A DNA stretch of 52,835 nucleotides, taken from assembly GCA_039024635.1 (NCBI GenBank), contig JBCCQA010000036.1, positions 1-52,835 of the forward strand. Reading direction: 5' to 3'. Below, piece by piece: positions 16,783 to 24,111 of this stretch. The notes below the pieces were generated by a model. It made no database searches, had not been told where the DNA came from, and saw nothing but the letters and a program-made list of their open reading frames with translations. Source of the DNA: Kuafuiihalomonas sp039024635 (GTDB lineage: Bacteria > Myxococcota > Kuafuiibacteriia > Kuafuiibacteriales > Kuafuiibacteriaceae). The position numbers and the translations under genes were made by a program. The first letter of the stretch is position 1, and each line of letters begins with the position of its first letter.

Positions 16783-18318
16783 GTGGCGCGACGAGCGCTC
16801 CTCGTCGTCGGCCTGCTCCTCGCGGAGTTTCTGCTCCTTTCTTTCGCCTTCGACGTTCAGCCGGCGACCGCCAAGGTTTCGGGACTGAGCGTCCTTGGAT
16901 GGTTTGGTCCTTGGGCGCTCTGCTGCGGGGCAGGTACGGTTTGGCGCATACCGACGGCTGACTGGCGCGGGCTTCAGGGGGGCCACGCCCGACCGACTTG
17001 GCCTTGGTTCGTCCACGGCGTTGCCTACTTTGCGCTCGCCGCCGCAGCCGCCTTCTTCGTTCGCGAACCCAGCCTGAGCTTGGCCCTGGGACTCATGGTC
17101 CTCGGGGCCGGCGTTGGCGCTACGGCCATCGGCGCGGCTTTCCCGCTGGCCGGAGTCCTTTCGCTCCTTCGTCGGCGTTGGCACCGGGTCCTTGCGGGCA
17201 TTCTCATCGGGAGCTTGGCCTTCGGGGCGGGCTGGGGCGCAAGCTACCTTTGGGACGAACTGGCCGACCTGACCCTCCTGATGTCGGCCCTTCTTCTCGA
17301 GCTCCTCGTCGACGGCATCGCCATCAACCCAGACACAAGGCTACTGGGGCTGGAGCATTTTCGCGTCATCATCGCCCCTGTCTGCTCGGGCATCGAGGGC
17401 CTTGGACTGACCGCCGTTCTCGTCTCCTTCTACATCTTCCATTTTCGACGAGAGCTCGGTCCGCGAGGCTGGTGGGCCCTGCCCCTCGCGCTTCTCGCTA
17501 GCTACACGGCGAACATCGTCCGCATCGTGGCCCTGATTCTGATCGGCGAGTACGTCTCGCCCACGGTCGCCATCGGCGGCTTTCACAGCAAAGCGGGCTG
17601 GGTGCTCTTCATCGCGGTGGCTCTGGGCACCGTGGCCATTCTTCGTCGCCGAGCCATGAAGCAGGAGATCCGGGCGCCGGCCCCCAACCCCGTCACACCC
17701 TATCTGGCGCCGCTCATGATCGTGGTGGGCGCTTCGATGCTGACCGGGCTCTTCGTCTTCGCCTTCCCCCGCGCCTATCCTCTGACCGCCCTCCTGGGAG
17801 CGGCGGCCATATGGACCTGGGCCCCGCGGACCGCCCTCTTCGAATCGGCACCGCGCTGGCTCGTTCCCAGCCTGGCCGGGGTCCTCGCCTACGTCCTCTG
17901 GATCGTCACCCTGCCAGTGGCGGACCAGGAGGCGGTGGGCCGAGGCCTGGAGGTCTTCAAAGCGTGGCCGCTCTGGGCCCAGGCCGGATGGATCTTCTTT
18001 CGGTTCGTCGGAGGTGTGGGCGTGGCCCCTGTGGTCGAAGAGCTTGCCTTTCGGGGCTTCTTACTCCGTCGACTCCGGGGCGCAGATTTCGAGAAGGAGG
18101 CACCGCCCCCTCCCTGGAGCGCGGCCGCCATCTTGTCGTCCCTCGCTTTTGGTTTCGCCCACAGCACACCCGTGGCCGGAACCCTGGCCGGCCTCGTGTA
18201 CGCCTGGGTCTACGCCCGCCGCGGCTCGCTAGGCGACGCGGTTGTCGCCCACGCGGTCAGCAACCTGATCATCGCGGTTCAGGTCGTCGTATTGGGCGAT
18301 TGGTGGCTGTGGCTCTGA
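16783..18318 (+). CDS. Exosortase E fused to CPBP intramembrane protease
   Basis: A 511-residue polytopic membrane protein. The N-terminal exosortase half has the invariant triad C201 (APVCSGIEG), R247 (NIVRIVAL) and H268 (FHSKAGWV). The C-terminal half is a CPBP/Abi-type protease: E419-E420 with R424 (VEELAFRG), H460 (FGFAHSTP) and H490 (VVAHAVSN). This fusion defines the exosortase E/VPEID-CTERM type. The first half is expected to cut the sorting motif and transfer the protein to an unknown acceptor; the role of the second half is not established. Start GTG 16783 follows the substrate stop by 7 bases. The frame continues upstream to a TTG at 16738, which would overlap the substrate gene. 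Confidence 0.9.
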   Translation: MARRALLVVGLLLAEFLLLSFAFDVQPATAKVSGLSVLGWFGPWALCCGAGTVWRIPTADWRGLQGGHARPTWPWFVHGVAYFALAAAAAFFVREPSLSLALGLMVLGAGVGATAIGAAFPLAGVLSLLRRRWHRVLAGILIGSLAFGAGWGASYLWDELADLTLLMSALLLELLVDGIAINPDTRLLGLEHFRVIIAPVCSGIEGLGLTAVLVSFYIFHFRRELGPRGWWALPLALLASYTANIVRIVALILIGEYVSPTVAIGGFHSKAGWVLFIAVALGTVAILRRRAMKQEIRAPAPNPVTPYLAPLMIVVGASMLTGLFVFAFPRAYPLTALLGAAAIWTWAPRTALFESAPRWLVPSLAGVLAYVLWIVTLPVADQEAVGRGLEVFKAWPLWAQAGWIFFRFVGGVGVAPVVEELAFRGFLLRRLRGADFEKEAPPPPWSAAAILSSLAFGFAHSTPVAGTLAGLVYAWVYARRGSLGDAVVAHAVSNLIIAVQVVVLGDWWLWL

Positions 18319-18376
18319 CGAAACGGGCCCGGGACCATGCTGGCCATCCCCGGCAGGCTCGGGCAGAAGAAGCTGC

Positions 18377-18475
18377 ATGGAAACGGTGAAGGGACTCCTC
18401 TTGGTGCCGGTCGCGCTCGTCGTCATCTACGGCATCGGCGAGCTCATCCACGGCTTCGTCGGGCTCTTCGAGTGA
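18377..18475 (+). CDS. Putative 32-residue membrane micropeptide
   Basis: A short frame METVKGLLLVPVALVVIY then GIGELIHGFVGLFE with one strong membrane helix. It starts 58 bases after the exosortase stop and is in the same direction, preceded by AGAAGAAG. Its hydrophobic composition makes chance less likely than for a random short frame, but no family is known to me. It could be a regulatory small membrane protein of the exosortase unit or a stray frame. Confidence 0.4.
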   Translation: METVKGLLLVPVALVVIYGIGELIHGFVGLFE

Positions 18476-18511
18476 TCTAGAAGCGCGCTCGCTGAGCGAG
18501 TAGGTCCGCCG

Positions 18512-19804
18512 TCACTCGTCGGCCTCGGCCCGGCGGCTCCTCATCACATGGCGCCCGCCCAGAAGGACAGGCGCCAAGGCAAGCGGTCGCGCTGGGTAGC
18601 TATAGCGTCCCTCGGTGTGGAGGGGCGGGTGGATTAGGGCCAGGTAGAAGACGGGCGCGAGCAGGAAGAGTCGCGCTCGACGCTCGCGAAACATCACGAG
18701 CACACCGAAGAGACCCAAGGCGAAGAGCACGAGAGCAAAGAGCCGAGCCACCAGCAAGACAGGGCGCGGCCAACCTTGCTGAAAGACGCCGACCCATAGC
18801 TTCACGCTCCGTATGGCGGTCGCCACCGCCCAGGCTCCCGGATGGGTCCGGAGCTCTTCCCAACCCCGCTCGGCCCGCATCTCGTCCAGCGTAGCGAACC
18901 ACCGGGGCGAGTTCGGCTCCCCGGGTGCACTGGCCAGGATCTTAGCCTGAGCATCGAAGAAGGCCTGGGGCCGGATGTCATTGGCTGGACGAAGGCCTGG
19001 CTTGGCGTCGCCTTGGGAGGCTCGACCTAGGAAGCGCTGCATCCCCAAACTCAAGTCGCGGTACTCGAAGGCGCCGTACAGTAGGTTGTTCCCGAAACCG
19101 CTCACCGCCATCACGCTCGGTCGTCCGGTCAGAAGGGACGTGCGAAGGGCCCAGGGCGTCACGGCCAGAACGAAGACAAACACGGGCAACAAGGCGCGCT
19201 TGTTGAGGCCCGGGACTCGGAGCACGGTCTGAAGCAGGACCGCAAAGACCGGGAGCAAGACGTAGGCCGGTCTCAAGTGCACCAAACCGGCCATGAGAAG
19301 TCCGGCCAAGATTCCCCGTCGCCAGCTCGACCGTAGCCAAGCCCAGCCGAGCCCTGTCACCAAGGTGGTACACAAGACGGTCGGATAGAGCCGGGTGGCC
19401 GACCACAGGAAGAGCGGATTGAGCACGACGAGCCCTAGGCCGACCCGCCTGAGCCGAGGGTCTTCTACGCCCAGTCCGCCTAACAGCGGGGGCAGACAAA
19501 GGCCCAGCACCACGACGAAGATCAGGCCCTGCAGGGCGCGAGCAAGCCCCGTGGCCTCGGGACCGAAGAGCACGAAAACCGAGGCCAAGAAGGCTGGATA
19601 GCCGGGCGCTCGCTTGACGGCAGGATGCTCGCCCCACACGTAGCCTTCGCCTGCAGCGAGCGAGCGCCCAAGCCGAAGGTAGTCGGGCTCGTCAGGCATC
19701 GGTGAAGCCGAGGGGTCGACGATCAGCGTGAAGCCCAGCACGGCCAAGAGCCCGGTCCAAAGAACAGGCTCTCGCCAAGGCGAACGGCGGGCTTCCGAAG
19801 ACAC
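18512..19804 (-). CDS. GT39-like membrane glycosyltransferase
   Basis: A 430-residue polytopic protein. After an N-terminal helix it has the extracytoplasmic loop motif SPMPDEPDYLRLGRSLAAGEGYVWGEHPAVKRAPGYPAFLA, with the acidic pair (DEPD) and RAPGYP typical of GT-C transferases of the ArnT/PMT (GT39) group. About nine further helices follow and end in a basic tail. These enzymes take a sugar from a polyprenyl-phosphate donor and add it to a lipid or protein at the outer face of the inner membrane; the acceptor is unknown here. It is convergent with the micropeptide. Confidence 0.83.
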   Translation of the reverse strand: MSSEARRSPWREPVLWTGLLAVLGFTLIVDPSASPMPDEPDYLRLGRSLAAGEGYVWGEHPAVKRAPGYPAFLASVFVLFGPEATGLARALQGLIFVVVLGLCLPPLLGGLGVEDPRLRRVGLGLVVLNPLFLWSATRLYPTVLCTTLVTGLGWAWLRSSWRRGILAGLLMAGLVHLRPAYVLLPVFAVLLQTVLRVPGLNKRALLPVFVFVLAVTPWALRTSLLTGRPSVMAVSGFGNNLLYGAFEYRDLSLGMQRFLGRASQGDAKPGLRPANDIRPQAFFDAQAKILASAPGEPNSPRWFATLDEMRAERGWEELRTHPGAWAVATAIRSVKLWVGVFQQGWPRPVLLVARLFALVLFALGLFGVLVMFRERRARLFLLAPVFYLALIHPPLHTEGRYSYPARPLALAPVLLGGRHVMRSRRAEADE

Positions 19805-19813
19805 CGCCGATGC

Positions 19814-20152
19814 TCAGCACTGCCGAAAGACCGAGCCAAGACCGGGATGCATCTTCTGCTGAGGACGCACTCCCCCGGCCCAGCGCCTGCGCAGCTCCTG
19901 GCGATCGAAGCGGTAGGTGAGTGGGTTCCGGGCCGAGCGAACCTCGCTGCTGGTGCTCCATGATCCGGTGATACGCAGGACGAAGGCCAGACCGGCCAAG
20001 ATCGACAAAATCGATCCAGCCTGGCTCGCCTCCGGGCCTCCAACGATGCACGTCGGAAGGAGTAGGCCGAGAATCACATAGGACGTCACGTAGAGCAGTG
20101 GCGTAGCGCGAATCTCGATCTGAGCTTCGCGCTCCGTACGCGTATAGAGCAT
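19814..20152 (-). CDS. Small membrane protein, unrecognised
   Basis: A 112-residue protein with two hydrophobic segments (LLYVTSYVILGLLLPTCIVGG and ILSILAGLAFVLRI) and a basic C-terminus with RFDRQELRRRW. It ends 9 bases before the GT39 gene, so it may be its upstream operon partner. The start codon lacks a strong ribosome site. No family is recognised; it may be a fragment of a small polysaccharide-related membrane protein. Confidence 0.5.
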   Translation of the reverse strand: MLYTRTEREAQIEIRATPLLYVTSYVILGLLLPTCIVGGPEASQAGSILSILAGLAFVLRITGSWSTSSEVRSARNPLTYRFDRQELRRRWAGGVRPQQKMHPGLGSVFRQC

Positions 20153-20296
20153 GGTGGAGATCGAGCCAGTCTAAAGGGCCGGGCAACGAGACAGAGTGGT
20201 GCTCAGGACCGGATTCGTGCCCGCACCCGCTCCCTGTGGGACCGAGGGCTCGACAGGCTTCTGGAGCACGCTCCCGTCTGGGTCTCCGAGCCAGGG

Positions 20297-23203
20297 CTAA
20301 GGGATGGCCTCATCCACGCTCATAGCCCAGCTGCTTCGGGCCCCTTCCGCCAGAGCCTGAGCCGGTCGACGAAGAGCGTCGAGGTCGTAGAGTTGAACCG
20401 TTCCGTCCCAGCCCGCACTCGCGCCGAGCGCACGATGGACGCCAACCCAAGAGGCGCGGCCAGCATGGGCACGCACTCGTCCCAGGAGACGAGCCTCGGC
20501 TACGTCCCAAAAACAGACCTCGCCGCTGCCGTGGGCCGAGAGAAGCGTTCGACCATCCTCCGAAAACACCAGATCGAGCGCCATCTCCTCTGGGCGAAGG
20601 CGTCGCTCCGATTCGTCGTCCGGATGAAAGAGTCGAATGCCGTCCGGGTCCGAGGCAGCGATGAGCCCGTCGGAGCGGGAAGCGACGTAGCGGACGACGC
20701 TCCCCGAATGAACTTGTCGAAAATGCGCCGGCGGCTCGAGTCGATAGACATCCCCCGAGGCGGCAGCGATCAGGGCGTGGCGTCGGAGAGGGTCCAACTC
20801 CAAGTCTACGAAGGTCGTCTTCGGTCCGTCGATGTCGATGGGCGCGGCGGGACGGTCGGGTATCCAGGTCGTAACCTGTGGAGAGTAACCGAGAAGCAGC
20901 ACCTCCCCCGTTCGCCAGACCCCAACCCGACGATAGGCCTGACTGCCCGGGACGGACTGGCTCTCCCACCGGTCAGTCTGAATGACGGACAGACCCCCTA
21001 CCGACGAGGAGACGGCATAGAGCCAGGGTCCCGGGCCACGGGCTAGACGCTTCACCACCGCGTCCGAGACCTCCATACTGGCCAGAAGATGTCCGTCTTT
21101 TCGATCGAAGGCATCGACCAGCCCGTCTCCGCGGGCGGCGGCGATCCACTCGTCGTCTACGACCACGCTGCTCAGGCCGGCGTCGCTTGAGAAGAGGCGG
21201 GGCCGCAGTTCACCGCGAAAGCGCCATGTGTATCGACGATTGAGACTGTGGGTGATGATGGCATCTCCTACGACCATGGGTTGGTCGCTCGAGGACTCAG
21301 GCCACCGAAATAGCTCTTTCCCCGTCCAAGGATCGAATAGACGCGTGACGCCTCCCTCCGGACGAATGATCAAGCCGCGCTCGTGAAAAGAAAGATGGGC
21401 GATGGCGCTTTCGGCTAGGCGAACGAGGCTGGTGACCTTCCTGGCCTGGACGTCCACCAGCCCGACGTGACCATCGACCCCGCCAACGGCGATCCAACGA
21501 TCGTCAGGACTGATGGCCACGGCCAAGGCGGAGGCGAGGGCTTCGGGCAGAACGAAACGCCCCAGACCTTCGTCGCGATCAATGCTGAACAGGGCGAGGG
21601 ACGGTCCGGAGCAGACGCCGGCCGCCAAGTCACGGCCCACGGCATGGCTGTGGGTATGGAGGTCACGGCAGGCGGTGATGGTTCGGTGCTCTCCGTCCCG
21701 ATGCATGAGCTTCACGACCGTCCCGAAGCTCCCGCCGGCCCAAAGCTCGGAGTGGGTCGAAAGGAGGTAGGAGCTCCGATATCGATGGGTCATTTGGGCC
21801 AAGGTCTGGCCGTCCGCAATGGCGACGAGCCGGATCTCTCGGGGGCCCCGAAGGGCGAGGCGCTCTCTCACTCGACGGGCATCCAAACCCCGGAAAGAGA
21901 TGCGCCAACGCTCTTCGTCGTCCAGCCGGTACACGACCTGGCCCTCATCCAAACAGACGAAGCCGGCTGGTCCCGTGAAGATGGGGCGCCGGCAGTCGGT
22001 GGCCTGGAACACCTCGACCGCATGCGGATGAGGTGCGGCCCGGACGGCGGCTAGGATACCCCTCGCCCCAGGCTCCTCCCTCCGAAGGAGTGCATGGGCA
22101 GCCAGGACTTCGGCCTCGGCCAAAGCCCCGGACCCGAAGGCGCTCGAAGCCTGAGCCGCGAGCACGGCGCCAAGCCGAGACTCAGCGGCCGCGAAGGCAT
22201 CCTTGGCTTGGCGTTCCGCTGACACGGCTCGGGTACGCTCTTGGAGGGTCAGCCGGTAGCCGATGGTCGTGCTGACGGCGAGAACAAGGGAAAGAAGCAG
22301 GCCCGGTATCCAGACCGAACGCCACGCAGCAAGCGTTCGATGGAGGAGGTCCAAGGCAGAATAGCTGTAGGCTTCGACGCGACGCGCACCGAGGAACCGT
22401 TCGATGTCTTCAGCCAGCTCGACCGCCGAAGCGTAGCGTTTGTGGGGATCGGGCGCGCTGGCTTTGTCGACGATGGCCCAAAGCTCATCAGGCGCTCCGA
22501 GTAGGCCCTCCTCATTACTCGGAGCGAGGATGGCGCGAAGGATACAGCCCAAACTGTAGACGTCGTCGTCGGAGCTGGGTGGGCCCCCCGCGAGCTGGGC
22601 AGGACTCATGAAGCCCGGAGTACCCGCGACCCGCTCTCGGCCAAGAGGTGCCCGAACAGTCTTGCCTTCTTCGGTGACCGCAGCCAGACCCCAATCCACG
22701 ACCTGCACCTCACCGAAGGGGCCGAGCATGACGTTCTGGGGCTTTAGGTCGAGGTGGAGCACGCCCCGACTGTGAGCGTAGGCCACGGCTTCACACACGG
22801 AGAGCATCGGACGCAGGAGTTTGAGCCGGTCTTCAAGGTCGGGTGTGGATTGAATCACCGCACCGAGGGAGCGTCCGCGCACCAGCCGCATCGTGAAGAA
22901 GAAGCCTTCCTCTCGCGGATCTTCGGCGTCATAGACCGGGACGATCGCCGGATGCTCGAGGCGTCCGGTCACGAAAGCCTCCCAAGACAGCTGGTCTCGG
23001 GCCTCAGGTCCGGCGCGCCCCGCGCGAACGCGCTTCAGCGCTACTTCTCGCCCAAGGCGACGGTCGAGAACAGCGTGGACCTCGCCCATTCCTCCGGCCC
23101 CGAGGACGTCCGTCCATTCGTAGCGAGGGTGGTGAACAGGACCTGCGGCGCGCGGCTCGGTTTCGTCACCGCTCCAGCCCGCGTCGCTTTCCGTCCAGTT
23201 CAC
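20297..23203 (-). CDS. Ser/Thr protein kinase with C-terminal beta-propeller
   Basis: A 968-residue protein. The Hanks-type kinase has the glycine loop GAGGMGEV (35-42), Lys57 in VALKRV, the catalytic loop HLDLKPQN (150-157; HLD replaces the common HRD) and DWG (170-172) in place of DFG. A membrane helix lies at about 295-315 (SVWIPGLLLSLVLAVSTTIGY). The region beyond 330 has repeats ending in Trp-like blades (for example DGHVGLVDVQARKVTSLV, SGEVCFWDVAEARL, DGTVQLYDLDALRRP), so a WD40-like propeller on the periplasmic side is predicted. The GTG start overlaps the FHA gene stop (GTGA). It is likely to phosphorylate or be controlled with the FHA protein. Confidence 0.92.
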   Translation of the reverse strand: MNWTESDAGWSGDETEPRAAGPVHHPRYEWTDVLGAGGMGEVHAVLDRRLGREVALKRVRAGRAGPEARDQLSWEAFVTGRLEHPAIVPVYDAEDPREEGFFFTMRLVRGRSLGAVIQSTPDLEDRLKLLRPMLSVCEAVAYAHSRGVLHLDLKPQNVMLGPFGEVQVVDWGLAAVTEEGKTVRAPLGRERVAGTPGFMSPAQLAGGPPSSDDDVYSLGCILRAILAPSNEEGLLGAPDELWAIVDKASAPDPHKRYASAVELAEDIERFLGARRVEAYSYSALDLLHRTLAAWRSVWIPGLLLSLVLAVSTTIGYRLTLQERTRAVSAERQAKDAFAAAESRLGAVLAAQASSAFGSGALAEAEVLAAHALLRREEPGARGILAAVRAAPHPHAVEVFQATDCRRPIFTGPAGFVCLDEGQVVYRLDDEERWRISFRGLDARRVRERLALRGPREIRLVAIADGQTLAQMTHRYRSSYLLSTHSELWAGGSFGTVVKLMHRDGEHRTITACRDLHTHSHAVGRDLAAGVCSGPSLALFSIDRDEGLGRFVLPEALASALAVAISPDDRWIAVGGVDGHVGLVDVQARKVTSLVRLAESAIAHLSFHERGLIIRPEGGVTRLFDPWTGKELFRWPESSSDQPMVVGDAIITHSLNRRYTWRFRGELRPRLFSSDAGLSSVVVDDEWIAAARGDGLVDAFDRKDGHLLASMEVSDAVVKRLARGPGPWLYAVSSSVGGLSVIQTDRWESQSVPGSQAYRRVGVWRTGEVLLLGYSPQVTTWIPDRPAAPIDIDGPKTTFVDLELDPLRRHALIAAASGDVYRLEPPAHFRQVHSGSVVRYVASRSDGLIAASDPDGIRLFHPDDESERRLRPEEMALDLVFSEDGRTLLSAHGSGEVCFWDVAEARLLGRVRAHAGRASWVGVHRALGASAGWDGTVQLYDLDALRRPAQALAEGARSSWAMSVDEAIP

Positions 23204-24096
23204 GACCGGTCCACCACCGTCTCGCCTTCGGTCAAGGTAAGGCGGAAGGCCCCAGCCCCGTCGGCCTGGATGAGGTCCGACCGCAGGCCGAGCGTGACCA
23301 ATCGCTGGCGCAGTCTGCTCAGCGCCGTATCCCATCGACGTCGAAGGTCGGCCGTGCTGACGGCCGGGTCGGACTGCCAAACCTCTCGGGCCAAAAGCTC
23401 CCAGGGGGTGGGCGCGCCGAAGCTGGCCAGCTCACTCAGGATCCGAGCTCCGCGGCCGCCGATCAAGGCGGGGCGTCGGCCGTCCGTCAGCACCTCCACC
23501 GTATCGTAGTAGGTGATGATGGTGACCTCCGCCCCACGGGGCGCGGCCACGGTGCTGGCGGCGCCCTGGTCTTCGACGTCGTCGAGCACGAAAGGCTCAC
23601 CTTCGACTTCGAAAGCCTCACCTCCCGTCACGGGACGCGGTGTCGCGTCGCCGATACGAAGTCGCCATCCTCCATCCACGGTCCACACGTGGGCGGGCGC
23701 ATCAGGCACGAAGCGCCCGATGACCCGAGCTGGACGGCCCATCAAGCTGGCGACCGATCCCAGCGTCCGATGACCAATCGCGGGGTGTGATGCTGCCAAG
23801 ACCAGACCGGGCGTCACACACTGGATGACCTCGAGACGAACGCCGTCGGCAAGTTCGATCTCCACGCCGTCGCGAAGAGGAACTTCGGTCAGCAGCTCCC
23901 CATTCACCCGCACCCGTCGCCGAAGGGAGAGAAGAAGGAGTTGGCCCCGCCGAAGGCTGATCATGGCGTGGGCTTCCGAAACCCGGGGATCGTCGATGAG
24001 GAGCGCAGCGCTGGAGACCCGTCCAATGATGTGGCCCGGATGGAGGGTGACGTGCCGTCCGGAAGGGTCGGCGAGGACGACACGGGCCGAGGCCAT
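23200..24096 (-). CDS. FHA-domain protein with C-terminal winged-helix
   Basis: A 298-residue protein. The N-terminus has FHA landmarks: GR at residues 25-26, then a DDPRVSEAHAMISL stretch with the S/H pair that binds phosphothreonine, and VNG. A long beta-rich middle follows. The C-terminal 85 residues (PTPWELLAREVWQSD then LRRRWDTALSRLRQRL and LIQADGAGAFRLTL) look like the winged-helix of OmpR/SARP-type DNA-binding domains. It could therefore convert a kinase signal into transcription. That link is inferred from the shared, translationally coupled operon with the kinase. No receiver domain is present. Confidence 0.8.
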   Translation of the reverse strand: MASARVVLADPSGRHVTLHPGHIIGRVSSAALLIDDPRVSEAHAMISLRRGQLLLLSLRRRVRVNGELLTEVPLRDGVEIELADGVRLEVIQCVTPGLVLAASHPAIGHRTLGSVASLMGRPARVIGRFVPDAPAHVWTVDGGWRLRIGDATPRPVTGGEAFEVEGEPFVLDDVEDQGAASTVAAPRGAEVTIITYYDTVEVLTDGRRPALIGGRGARILSELASFGAPTPWELLAREVWQSDPAVSTADLRRRWDTALSRLRQRLVTLGLRSDLIQADGAGAFRLTLTEGETVVDRS

Positions 24097-24111
24097 TTGG
24101 GGATGATAGCC

